From contig JAMPIT010000174.1 in NCBI GenBank assembly GCA_026261815.1, positions 682,001 to 746,000 on the forward strand: DNA of 64,000 nucleotides, given 5' to 3'. Below the pieces are notes generated by a model. That model was not told the DNA's origin. It saw only the letters and a program-made list of their open reading frames with translations, and made no database searches. Both the position numbers and the translations under genes were made by a program. This stretch comes from Monarcha castaneiventris obscurior. Lineage: Eukaryota; Chordata; Aves; Passeriformes; Monarchidae. This document shows, piece after piece, positions 1 to 11,900 of this stretch (positions are counted from its first letter, which is position 1; each line of letters opens with the position of its first letter).

Positions 1-2780
1 CCCTGAGCCAAATAGCCTAGAGGTAAGGATAACCCTCAAAACAATTTCCCTCTTACCTGTTCTGGCCTGGAGAGGACCGTTCATGCAACTTACTTTAATC
101 ATCATCATCAGGTTCTAAATTCCCGAGTTCGGTGGCCATTCTACATGTGTAGTAAGTAGACAGAGGGTAAGAGGTGATATAAATGTGTTCCACATGACTT
201 CAGGCACTTACTTAACTAAATCACCCTGATCAGTGGAGAATTAAGTATCGAATCTCCAGAAGTCAACTTGGATTGCAGAGTTTCAAAAGCTTTTTCTCTG
301 AAGTATTTCTCTCTATCCTACAACCTCGCTTCTTTCCTCTCTCTTCCCCCTCCTCTCCCCCCTCTCCTCCCCCCATTCCCCACCCTCACTTTGATTGCTT
401 GAGTGAACAAGAACAGCTCTGATTTAGATAACCCAGCTTAGTTAAATGCTTAAGTCAGATGAGACAAAACCAGGTCTAGGCCCCCAACTTAGAGATCTGA
501 ATGTAGATGCTGAAAGGACACATTGTAAATACCTGCCATACTAGCATGTGATAAACACCAGCTCTTCATGTAGTAAGGAAATACCATTCTCTTATTGTCC
601 TTGTCCATCTGCACAAACAAGTCTTCATAAATATTCTCAATTAATGTATTTATTGCCTGCCTAAATTAGAAGCACTTCTGATGATTGGAATGTTTCAACC
701 AGCAGCTGAGCTCTTTGTACTCCGTGTTCCTTCTTAACAGATAGACTACTGCTCTCTTAGTGCTTTAAGCAAATAGAATACTCAGTTGTGCTGCAAATAT
801 AAACAGAATTAATACCAGCAACACAGATCTTGAAAAGCTTTAAAACCAGACAGGGTGGCTAGCCACTGTCATGCAGTCCAAGAGGATAGTGGGATATGTG
901 GCAATGTAAATTAGCCCTCAGCTGTGTGAAGTCCAGTCTTCCCCTAGCCAATACTTTGGGGACCTACTGCTGTTACCACTTGGACAGCAAATGTGAACAA
1001 TGTAGTTTCTCTAACTGATACAATCAGACATCTGAATCTGGGCGGACAAATTTAAAATTTAGAAGCACAGTGCTGCCTGATTATCTGTGAAGCCAGGTTG
1101 TAGCCAGTGGCATGCCTTTGGAGATCTACCACAGTAACCAAGACCAGAACCCAACCTTACATAACATCTCATTAAAATAAAAAAGCCGAAGTACTAAGCT
1201 GAAAGCAACACAAGAATGACAGAGTGCTGAGCTGAGTGATAAATTCATAACATACTTTGTCCTTAATGAAAACAGAGCTAGTTTGTGAAATAGTAGGAAA
1301 AAATGAAGCAATTCAAGGGGAAAAGGTTATATGTCTAGTTTTTTTGTTTGTGTGAAAGTATGTATGGCATGTTCACAGGGTGGCTACAAGAATTCAAGTG
1401 TGCTTTTAGCTGTGTGGCTCCAACATCACAAGTTTGTTCTGCTTCACAAAAGTTATAAATCTTCTCCATCTTGTCAGGACTATTTTTGACTCATTTACAT
1501 AAAGTCCATGGCTAGAATTTATGCTTTTCTCTAGATAATTCAGAAGATTCCCATCACAGTGAAGTTAGCATCAGAGGGAGCCCCTGTGCTAAGCCTGACT
1601 GCAGCACAATATGTGGATAGAGAGCTGCTGCCTGTGTCCTGAGCCCTCCTGAGCCTGTCTCCTGAGAGATTCACGACTGAAAACAATACCAGTGAAGATC
1701 CAATCCTTCTAACTTGATAAGATCCACAATAAATACCAATAATTTAGAAAAGCACATGGTTTTTGTCACAAAACTTTAATTATGGTGAGTATATTTTCAA
1801 GTGCTTCACCTTTACTGAGTTTCAGAGGTTTTTTGAAGCATATCCAGAAGCTGAGCCTGAGTGGCTACAGGGTTTGCCTCCATACACTTTTGCTCTTTCA
1901 TATCTTCCCGTTAGTTATCCATATCTGCATATCATTATGCCACTTCATCCATCCTGTATTGCCATTTTCACATGCCATGACACTTATGGCAAAATTAGCC
2001 CTTGAATATGCCTTGCAGCAGACCAATAATTGAGGTCAGCTCTGAGCAAATCAATCTTTTGTCACTTCTGCCCTGCCTCACTACAAGTATATGCATGTAC
2101 ATTGGTTCATCCTGTGCATTGTTAAAGCTTTCTCCCTCTCTTGCATAAGCCAAAAATAATGGACAAATTAATTGACAGCAAAGTTTGGGTGCTTCAAATA
2201 TCATGTGAAGCATACTGTTGCAAAAATTATGAGCAAAACTTCAAGAGGAAAACTAAACCTCACTTTCACATGTTTTTTTCAGAGTTGAAACATTACTTTG
2301 GATTGCTGTTCCACAGTTAGCTCCCTTACAGTTTATTCTTCCTAGAGGTTTACAAGCAGATCTGTGGGACAGTGTGAAAGTCCTAAGCAAGGAGGTTGTC
2401 TACACGGAGCAGCTCACAGCCACCATAGACTAACTCACCATGGGAAAATACTCTGTTGAAATAAAAAAAGTAATGTCAACCCTACTTTGCAAATTAAATA
2501 ATTGCTGAAATTATAGACAATTCCACAGGGTGAAGTCACTCCAGACAAACACTCACACAATTGTCCTTGCCACAATAATGAATTTGGCTCTGTAGAGGTA
2601 AAACCACTCTGGAGTCACAGGTAAGCACCCAGCAAACACCAAAGAAAAAAAGCTAAAAGATCCTGCCAACCTCTTCATAATTTCTAAGGTAATAGAGGAT
2701 AAAAATGAAGAGAACAAGTGGTGGTAAGGCCCCAGTCTATTGTTGCTTTCTGATGGCGTACTCGTTTGAAAGCCAACCAG
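1..2780. other. AT-rich non-coding DNA, no gene recognised
   Basis: I see no exon-like stretch, RNA gene or clear mobile element here. Open frames are all under about 85 codons and match nothing I know. The main local structure is a polypyrimidine tract near 331-390. CpG is sparse, as expected for methylated vertebrate DNA. Most likely intergenic. Confidence 0.5.
331..390. repeat. Polypyrimidine (C/T) tract
   Basis: About 60 bases of nearly pure C and T, with long C runs, broken by only a few A residues. This is low-complexity sequence. The complementary strand is G/A-rich and could form triplex or G-rich structures. No acceptor AG followed by exon-like sequence is evident, so I do not call it a splice site. 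Confidence 0.7.
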
Positions 2781-3267
2781 TGAGCCACTCAAAAATCAGA
2801 ACTACAATTTAACAGGAAAATTAAGATAAAGGCAGTAATACAGAAACACTGGCTTAAACTGACAGGGTCAGAATACAACCTGACACCCTGTCAGTCAGAG
2901 TGGTGGTAGCAGTCCAATTAAATGGTGGCTGCAGTCCTCCTGAAGTGATAGATGTGGTTCTGTTGAAGAAGTGTTCCTGTAGAAGGATCTGGTCTCCCTC
3001 TGAAGCTCCAGTGGTGGTGATGTTGCTCTTGCCCTCTGGGAGCCCAGTCAGTAAGAACCACCTGTGGTGTTCCAAACCTCAGCTTATATCCAGGTAGGAA
3101 TGCTTGGTTCCTCCCCCTGGGCAGAGCATCTCACAATGGGATGATGTAACTTTATGAGTCATGCAGTGAGGCTTAATGGCACATTAAGAGAAAAATATCA
3201 CTCAGAAGGAGTTATCAGGGGTGTGTCATGGAAGAGATAAAGAACACTGCCCCACCTGGCTTTAACA
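2781..3267 (-). mobile_element. Solo LTR of an endogenous retrovirus, ERVL-like
   Basis: Read on the minus strand, the element starts with TGTTAAAGCCAGG near 3267. It has a TATA-like GGATATAAGC about 190 bases in, and ends in a T-rich stretch with TTAAA-type polyadenylation-like sequence and a final CA near 2781. The middle portion (GGGGGAGGAACCAAGCATTCC and the downstream GAGATGC and ATGACTCAT pieces) resembles LTRs I know from passerine genomes. No gag, pol or env sequence is attached, so it is probably a solo LTR left by recombination. The 2781 end is uncertain, and I could not find convincing target-site duplications. Family assignment is from memory of the pattern, not a search. Confidence 0.6.
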
Positions 3268-3326
3268 GATGATGATAGAATATGTACTTTTGGTTACATC
3301 TTGTATTGTAACCTAAGACAGATGGC

Positions 3327-3344
3327 AAAAAAAAAAAAAAAAAA
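3327..3344. repeat. Poly-A run (18 A)
   Basis: Uninterrupted run of 18 A just beyond the upstream edge of the minus-strand LTR. I looked upstream for a retrocopied transcript that could own this tail and recognised none, so it is listed only as a mononucleotide repeat. Confidence 0.9.
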
Positions 3345-4689
3345 GGGTGAGGGAGAGCTTAAAGAATTCCCAGTATAGCTCCTAAATGTATGCCACAGCA
3401 GCACAGATTTTCTGACTCCCAACTTGCACTTACACCATTCAAACAAGCTTCTTTGTTTAAAAACTTCAAAAACATGGTACTTCAAGTATGTTTATTGGTA
3501 GCCAAGCTTATATTTCACTCTGGTCAAATTCCAAACTGAATAATTACAGCCTGTCTGCTAAAAACACCCACCATAATTTCATTTGTCTCTACTGTTCTAA
3601 ACTACTGTGCAGAATAGCTGCATGCTGAACAGCTTCCCTGTAAAAATGGCCAAAGCAGTTACACATGCCAGCAAAAAGGCTCCCCAATCTATTTAAAAGT
3701 TTGGAAAGCACTTCAGATTTTACCTGTGTGCAAGAGGCAATCACCAACCAAAGATGTGCTATATGCAGAAACATCTGTGTTTAAACACACAAGTAGAGGA
3801 CTTACCAAATACACTTACAAGGCATGGTCCACATGAAAGCGTTGTTTCGGAAAAAAAAGTCCATCGCAATAAATTAATTTTATTTTAATAGAGGAGGGAA
3901 AATCAGAAAAATATACACTTTTTTTCTCATTTTCTCATTGTTTTCTCTACAAAGATTCATGGACTATGGTCTCTCTAGAAAGCCACAATTCCACCCATAC
4001 TCTGAATGCAGTCTGTGAATTTCATACTCTTCACACATTTTCCCAAGAAATTGTCTGCACTAACCTTTGTTGGTAGGTGTAAAAATATTTCACAGCAAAA
4101 AGCCACAGCGTGTGTTGTAAATAGCAATTAGACCCAGTTTTGCAGATATTTTGCTTTTTATAACACACTGGGAATTCTATCAATTGAAACAGCCTCACTG
4201 CTTCTGTATGGCTTATCTAGCTGAACAAGTGAACTGGGTATATGTATCTCCACTGCTTTTCTCAAGATGTGAAATTGAGCAATAAAGTAAATTTTGTTGA
4301 TGAGAAGGTAGATTGTGGATGGCCTTTTGGTACAGCACCAGCTGAAAGAAAAGGGCTTCTCAGTTACTCATCCTCAGGAACCTAGACAGGAAATCTCACC
4401 CCCAGATATTACTCTTGGTTACCTGCTCCCTTGACAATATCTCTGCACACTGTCCACACTATGCAGTCATTCTCTTCCAGCTGATGAACTCCGGGAATAT
4501 CTATGTCAAACAGCAAAGTATTTTGATTGCAACACAGGCCTTTGAACTAAAGCTTCAGAGGAATGTTGGCACAGATCTAACAATGCCGAGCAATTAGCTT
4601 AAGTGATCTCCCACTGAAATGTAATCACCATCTGAAATAAACCAACTCCTACTTCAGAGAGCAAAGAGAAGTTGATTTTGGTCAGAAAT

Positions 4690-5030
4690 CACCTGGCAGG
4701 GGTCCTCCTCACCGGAGAGGACAGAAGAGGTGCCACATTTGCCCTCTGGTGACTAGGTGTGAAAGAGCCTTCCCGGCTCCCAGAGTCTCCTGGTGCGCTG
4801 GAGATGGGGTGGGACCTCTCGTGGACCCCCCTTTGAGTGAAAATAAGCCTAGAAATATCGTGCAAAACTGGTTTGCTCAGGCATCCTGCAGGCCTCCTGA
4901 GCTTGTAGGAATGTCGGCATTAGGAGTGGAAGCCAGGACTCCTGGGAGCACTCGAGCTCTCAGAGTGGCTCCCAAGGGAGCTCAGAAGGGAGGGTTCAAA
5001 GCAGCTGGGGCACCCATGTCTGGATAACAA
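4690..5030. other. GC-raised patch, possible relic of a retroviral or gene sequence
   Basis: This stretch is visibly richer in G, C and CpG than its neighbours. It carries a 92-codon plus-strand frame (4749-5027) with no recognised domain. The base composition and short repeated GGCTCCCAAGGGAGC-type motifs recall retroviral leader or LTR sequence, but I cannot find TG/CA ends, a polyadenylation signal or a conserved protein motif. It could equally be an old non-coding exon or chance. No function is assigned. Confidence 0.2.
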
Positions 5031-5940
5031 ACTGGTGAGTAATCAGCCAGAGGATCCTTCACGGAATTTCGTTACACTGCTTCCTTTCTCACACGCTCAA
5101 AACACTGGGTTAACCCAAGGCTGCACTGGACACCAGCAAGGACAGAACATGATGACATCCTACTAGACACTGGAAATGAGCTGATATATTCCTATAGAGT
5201 CAGATGAAGTCCTTGGTAAGAAAAAGCCCTTGTGGAGACTTTAATGATGCAAGCTGACAAGTAAGGAGTAGGATTTTGTGTTACACTCTTGGCAGTGTGC
5301 TTATGTCAGAAACTCACACGTATAAGGATCCTTCCCTGTGCTGCCCAAAAATGAAGACTGTTGGAGCATGCAAAAGACAAGTAAATAGCAAGAATTCCTA
5401 AATAATATCAATAATAAAAACCTCTTACTTTTGACCTGGGATAGTTTCCCTGGTGATACATCTGAGAGCAAGATATTGCAGATAAGGGCAGAGTGAAAGG
5501 AAGGAAGAAAGCAAGCCCTCCTGCAGCTGCCTTTGCTTTAGAGAAAAAGGCAGCCAGCACCATGCCCACAGCAGATCTGCACAAAGGCTGGTGGGGCTGC
5601 ACCAAAAGATCCTCACAAATGTGAAATGGGGAATATGAGAAACAGGACATAAGAGAACAATAGCAATGCAAAGATCCTGACAATAAGCAAGAGTCAAATG
5701 CCTAAAAATATCTTCCCACTTAACTCTGGAGGAGATAAATTGGAGTCTGTGTACTGCATAGTACTGACTCCCTAATTTCTGTGAAGAGGCACACCCAGGT
5801 GATTCAGGTGTTCATCACACCCCAGGCATGCCTATCTCCAGTCCATTTCCTTATACTGATACAGGAGTAATAGTAATTTGAACATCCATGACAAATGACT
5901 CTTTAAGTCCTTAACAACGGCAGTCCTAAAACCTCCCCAT

Positions 5941-6075
5941 AGCCAGTTCTGGTCTATTGAGAGCATGGTGCTAATAAGGTCAGGGCTGTAGATTCAATCC
6001 CCATAGTGGTCATTCACTATAGATTTGGATTTAATGATCCTTGTGGGTCCCTTCCAACACAGGATATTCTGTAAC
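5941..6075 (+). mobile_element. tRNA-Ile-derived SINE with CR1-like tail (TguSINE1-like)
   Basis: The first about 72 bases follow a tRNA-Ile(AAT) gene: GAGCATGGTGCTAATAA covers the D-arm end and the anticodon arm with AAT at 5973-5975, and GATTCAATCCCC matches the T-arm and internal B box. The 3' half, ending with GATCCTTGTGGGTCCCTTCC near 6055, looks like a CR1 3' tail, which is what the CR1 reverse transcriptase recognises. This tRNA-Ile head plus CR1 tail design is known from the passerine SINE TguSINE1. The acceptor-stem halves no longer pair well and there is no CCA-ready 3' end, so it is an old insert and not a working tRNA gene. Confidence 0.75.
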
Positions 6076-7997
6076 TTAACAAAAAGTAAGACTGCAAATA
6101 AAAAAACCAATCCTTGCTATATAACTGAGTCTTTCTGACACTAATGAAATGAACTAGTACTTGCCTTGTGCTCAGCAAAAATCTAACAATTCTTATTGCC
6201 CTTTTTTGTGTAATGTTCTGTTTGTGTAATGATCTCCTGGTATCAATATATCATTAGACTCTTAGCATACCTTTAAAATCTTTTGTCAATATCAGAAAGC
6301 AGTTCTTGCAAAGTTACAGCCTTAACAATTTTTTCTAAAGTCTAAGCATTTCTGTAGCTCCTCTCTGAAATTTCTTCAGCTATTTCAATTTAAAATGTAG
6401 GACACAAGTTGCATGTGTTCCCTCAGACAAGGCCCCCTGATGTCCAAGGATAAAACACAACAACATTAATATCTTCTTGCAATTGCCCCCTTGTCAATTC
6501 TGCTGCTTCTTGCTGCCACGTGTTTGTCAAATAATTTTTGCTACCTAAGCATAGCAGTTTGTCCTTCTCATCACTGAACTTCCTTTTACCATTTTGAACC
6601 ACTTCTGTTGCTTAGCAAAGTCATCCTGGATTTTGATCTTTTCTTTCACAGTATATGTAATGTTTTCACCTATATAGATTTTCTCTCTACTTTACCATTC
6701 ACTGCTGTTGAAACCAGCAGAGGGATAGAACCATTCTTGCCTCCTGGTTTGAGAAGAAACCACTGGCAAATTCTCCGAATGCAGATTTTCAACCTTCTGT
6801 TTAAGTTCATCTGAATCTTCTTTCCCTGGATTGTCAGTCACATGATTCTGTATCAAAACTTATTCTAAAATCAAGATATAATATACTGATTCTACTCTTT
6901 CCTCCTATCCTCTAAGCTGGTTAGCCTGTCAAGAAAGAAAGTCTGGTTGATTTGACATTATGCAAGTGTAGATAAATGCATGTTAGCTCTTTCTTACAGA
7001 CCTAGGCACCTGAAATTATTAATAGTTTGGTTTGATATCTTTAACATTATAAATTTATTTTAATCCTTTCTTTCTCTCTTCCCTGTCCCTAACTTTTCTA
7101 TCTTTTCATAGTCAATAATTTGTGGTTACAGCTTGGTTTTTAATCAACAGTGGAGACAAAGAAAAGCCCTGAATATTTCAGTCTTCCCCCTTTTTTGTCC
7201 ATTAGTTGCTTAGTTCCCTATAAATAATGGAACTGCATCTTCTCTAATCATTCCCTTACTTTCAACATAAGGTTATTGATTAATAAAGCTGTGGCTGCAT
7301 AACAGTCTTTCCAGGGTGATAAATGTCCTGCATTTCCCAGCATTCTATAAAATTTTAAATTGCTCTAAGCAGAATTTTTCAGCCATTTTGTATTCCCCTT
7401 ATAGTTCAGCTGAACTTACTATTTCTTGAGTTTGCTTGTGAGAATGTCATGTGAGGCTGTGTGAAAAGCTACAATTAAACCAAGCTAGTGTGCAGCTTCA
7501 ACTGCTCCTTCTTTAAAGAAACTTTTCCCATCCTTCTCCACAATAAAAATCTACAGTGCTCGATTGCTGGTGCACACCTAAAATCAAATGCCCAAAAAGG
7601 AGAAAGACAGAGTTTTTAAAGTTATCCCAACCAGACCTATTAAGGATTCCTATGTGACAGCGCTCCCCGTAGCTTCCACCTCATACCAAACTTGGATTAC
7701 AGGTGCTCAGAGCCTTTGCTTTCTTCAATGCTTATGAAAATATAATTCTATTTTTTTAAGCTGGATGTAATTAGTGGTAAGAAAGTCCCATTAAATTAAA
7801 CAGAGACTATTAGAGAGAGGTGTAGCAAAGCTAGGCTGCAACCTTGTGACTCTGCCAATAAACCTGTCAGCAGCTGTGCTATGCAGAACCATCATCACAG
7901 AATATGGGATTGTACCTCAGAATATGTCCCATCTGCTCTTGTGCAGGGTCTGATCACCTGAGTCTCAGGCATGCATGTATCTTTTCATGTGGATATT
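6076..7997. other. AT-rich non-coding DNA
   Basis: No gene, RNA gene or clear repeat recognised. Open frames are short and scattered. The sequence is rich in T and contains many short pyrimidine tracts without nearby exon-like sequence. Confidence 0.5.
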
Positions 7998-8928
7998 TGG
8001 GACCAGTCCTGTTTAACTTCTTCACTGATGATCTGGATGGGGATATTGAGTGTACCCTCAGTAAATCTGCAGATGACACTGAGCTGGGTGGGAGTGTTGA
8101 TCTACTCAAGGGTAGGAAGACTCTACAGAGAGACCTGGACAGACTCAATCAATGGGCTAAGAACAAATGCATGAGGTTCAATAAGGCGAAATGTTGGATC
8201 CTGCACTTGAGTTGCAGCAACACCATGCAGTGCTACAGGCTGGGGGGAGTGACTTGAGAGCTGTCCAGTAGAAAGGGACTTGGGGGTGCTGGTTGACAGC
8301 CAGCTCAGTATGAGGCAGCACGTGCCCAGGTAGCCAAGAAGGCCAATGACATCTTGGCCCCTATCAAAAGTAGTGTGGCCAGCAGGACTAAAGAAGCTAT
8401 GATTGTCCCCCTGTACTCGGCACTGGTGAGGCTTCACCTTGAGTGCTGTGCCCAGTTCTGGGCCCCTCACTTTACAAAGGACATTGAGGTGTTGGAGAGT
8501 GTCCAGTGAAGGGCAGCAAGGCTCATGAAAGATTTAGAAACATGTCCTAAGAGGAGCAGCTGAGGGAGCTGGGCTTGTTTAGTCACAAGGAGGCTCAGGG
8601 AGGAGCTCATCACTCTCTACAACTCTCTGAAAAGAGTCTCTAGTGAGGTGGGGACCAGTCTCTTCAGTGAGACCAGAGGAAATGACCTTAAGCTGAGACA
8701 GGAGATTCAGAAGGGATAACAGAAAGAACTTGTCACTGTTAGGGTAGTCATGCATTGGAATAGGTTGCCCACGCAGGTGGTGGAGCCACCATCCCTGAAA
8801 GTGTTTAAGAAGCATCTGGATCTGGTGCTGGGTGATAGTTTAGTGGTTTAGGGGCTACAGTAATAGTGCTGGGTTGAGGGTTGGGCTGGTTGCTCTGAAA
8901 GGTCTCTTCTAGCCTTGGTGATCCAATG
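7998..8928 (+). mobile_element. CR1 LINE, 5'-truncated: reverse transcriptase C-terminus plus 3' UTR
   Basis: Starting at about 7998 the sequence follows the CR1 reverse transcriptase around its catalytic region. The plus-strand frame at 7904-8257 shows [20 protein letters not shown], then SADDTELGG where active copies have FADD. After the frame breaks near 8257, the rest still matches CR1 order, with GTGTGGCCAGCAGGACT, then GTCCCCCTGTACTCGGCACT, then CAACTCTCTGAAAAGAG, through to a degraded 3' end near 8928. It is 5'-truncated, as most CR1 copies are, and carries stops and indels, so it is inactive. It is a retrotransposon relic and not a host gene. Confidence 0.93.
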
Positions 8929-11900
8929 AGGAATGGTATTTGTACCCCTCTACTCTAATGTTTTCCACAGTGACACTGGGTTAAGGAAGCAACTGGGAAA
9001 CTGAGGCACAAGGGAAAAATGCAGTTATGTCCACAGCCACACTGGCTGAGGCCAAGTGAGCAGGCACTGCACTCTGGCCTCACAAAGCAGACAGCCAGCA
9101 CTTCCTCAAATGGACCACACAGTTTCAAGTACTTACTTCGTTCTGCTATTTGTGTCCGGTGGTTAATTTTGGAAGATTACTTGTGCCATGACCAGCTCCT
9201 TAACTCCATCATGTTGGTGTTCACATCTTTCCTCCACAGCCTAAATACTAAGTTGTGTTGTATAAAATGGTCCTTAAAAGTACATTTGAAGCTGCCCACT
9301 GTTGTTTTCATTTTTCATTCCTCCTGATTTCTCTGTTCTTTCTAATAATTTTGTTTTATTATTTTTCCAGTCTATATGGGTCCCTGCAATTGAATAATTA
9401 TTCTGTCTTCATTGTCTGAGTTGTCTTCAAAATCACTCTGAATTTCACCCTGACAAACAACCAATTCTCTTTTCTTCTCTCTCTTGTGCTTCTGTCCTCT
9501 ACTTTACCTTTACCTCTACTTACCTTGTGTTTATTTGCTTTGACTTACTTTCTTTTTACACTTCAAGCTCTGCAAGCAAGGACAATGCTGGGATGTGTAA
9601 AATGTATTATAATTCTATGATGCCATATAAGAAATAGCAATATAAAAAGAAGGTTGTTTTTACAATCAAAATAAGCACATGCTCTTAACTGTTTCCTGTA
9701 AAAGAGAAACAAGTAGATTTATGGCAAGACCTTGTGCCAGCACGTAATTGGTTCATCTTTCCCTTCTCCCAGTTAAGCAGGCAGTAAACAGACATGGGAA
9801 CTGGTTTTTTCAGAGGCAGAGGGAAGGCAATGCCTTGGGGAGGCAGAGATGTGCACTGACATATGACTTGGCTGAAAACCAAGACAAGAGATGTGCTGTT
9901 TTCAATTACGTGATTTTATTTCACTTTATTGTTATCAATGCTAATCTTTGGAGAAGCAAGGGAAGAGTTGCTGCCTGCTCTGCTTTGTTTGCCCAGTCAT
10001 TCCACACAATCCCCTTGCAGGATGTTTTCGTTGCAGAGACCCCACAGCACATCTGCTTCCAACACTTTACTGTGAAAATTTACTTCTAATGCAAAGAGTG
10101 TATTAACCACAAGTACATGGTTGGGATTGACAGATGGATTTTGAAGCTATCTTTTGAGATTGACATCTATTAAGATTAATCCATGGGCTTTTTTTCCCAG
10201 TATGCACTTTTAAGCATCAAAACGAAGTGTGGTTGTCTTCTTACCAATAAATTTACATCAGTAGAACAAAGAAGACTTGAAATTCTGGTAAGCAAAAATT
10301 TCTGGTGGACTGGCCACCTGTATATTTTCAGTGTCAGTCAAATATCTGCATAAACAAATAATTATTTGCCCTGTAGAATAATTTCTTTTCTTTTTAATCA
10401 AACAATGCTTCAGCACTTCTTACTTCAATCTAGATGATCCTTAATTTAGTTCTAGGAGATAGTCCTTGAAATAGTGGTTGTCTGAAGTGGTAGAATTATC
10501 ACATACTTTAAACGTCAGCTCTGCTGAAATTGTGCAATTAGATCATGACTGATGTGGCTTTCTAAAAACCAAGCCTAAAATTTAACCCTGAAAGAGTCTT
10601 AGTCCAAGAATTCCACACTAATGAAGAACACTGAGGAAGGATAAATCATTTTTTGCAAAATGCACATATCATTGAAAACTACAAAACTAACTTTAAAGGG
10701 ACATAAGAAGTACCATTTGGAGATGCAGAAAGTTTTGTTCCAAATTTCACTGTGTGGGCTATTCAACTGTTAAGCAAACAAAAACGTCTCCAGGCAGAGA
10801 ATTCAATGTCAAGTCCCTGGTATTTCTCAACAACAATCAGATGAAGCAAAACATTAAAAGCAGATCTGCAAATCTTCCTGTGAAATGCCCAGGAATTAAA
10901 AAGCCTGTTTGCCTGAAGGAATATTAAGTGGAAAAGCAACTGCAAGTCACACTACAAAACAATTGGAGCTGCAATCATGTGCTGTTTAGCTGCCTGTTTG
11001 AGAGCCTTGTTCACTCACAAGCCCATTTTCTGGGATCCTAAGTGCTAGGTCAAAAACACTGAAGCCACAGAATGCAAATGTCAGGATCAGAGTAAAGTTA
11101 TTCAGCAGGCGGCTCAAATCAACTTGGAAAAAACAGTGGCTTTGTACCAGTAGATACTGTAAGCCAGATATTATCTTTACATGCTGCAGTCTCTGGCTTT
11201 CCCACTGATGCCCATAAGCATTTTACCCATTTTTTTCTGTCCTTTCCTTCTCACTTCACCAAAAGGCCATTTTCCCCATTTGATTATTGTTTAATTTAAA
11301 TGCAAATTCAGGATCAGTCTCTTGTCTCCTTGGATATTTACTAGAACTGGAACATTCATTTTAAATATGCACCATATCACACCTGAAAATTTTGATTTTG
11401 CTGTAAAGTCCAGCACCTGATGGGAAAATCCAGCTCCATTAACCCCATTAGCCACAGCCGTAGGTTTGTGTCTTGCTATTGGATATGATCTCACTATTTG
11501 CATACAGCTTCTGCCCATCAGAGTCCAGTTGGAAGTCAGGTGGGAGTATTGGATCTCCCAGATTTCTAGGGAAGAAGCCATTATGACAGTGCACAGTGGT
11601 GGAAATTCATAACGGTGAAAATGAAAATGTGGTCATGGGAAGTCCAGCAACCCTTGTGGGTGAGCACATGTAGAGCAGAGCAAAGCAATGAGAAAAGGCA
11701 AGCGAGCCAAGAGCATTTCCTTCCTTGCTGCAGTAGCCCTGACTGAATCCTAGCAGGACAAAGGCTAATTATAATTTCTATAATTTTTAATAATACTGCT
11801 TATGTTGCTTGCAGAGCATCTTGGCTTCCCTGTCCTGAAAAGGCAGCTTGCCACAATTGGGAAAGAAGTGGCATCCAGGAGAATTGCTGTCACACTACAG

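Larger units (their letters stand above)
3268..5940. other. Non-coding DNA between LTR and SINE
   Basis: AT-rich sequence with no recognisable gene. It contains an 18-base A run at 3327-3344 and the GC-raised patch described separately at 4690-5030. Open frames on both strands at 5408-5697 reach about 90 codons, but they resemble no protein family I know and lack any exon context. Confidence 0.5.

Noticed and set aside
5941..6012. A functional tRNA-Ile gene.
   Set aside because: The acceptor-stem halves do not pair well, the A box is degraded, and a CR1-like tail follows in place of a Pol III T-run terminator. It is a SINE head.
7904..8257. 117-codon frame as a host gene.
   Set aside because: It is the CR1 reverse transcriptase C-terminal segment, with the FADD catalytic motif changed, inside a truncated LINE.
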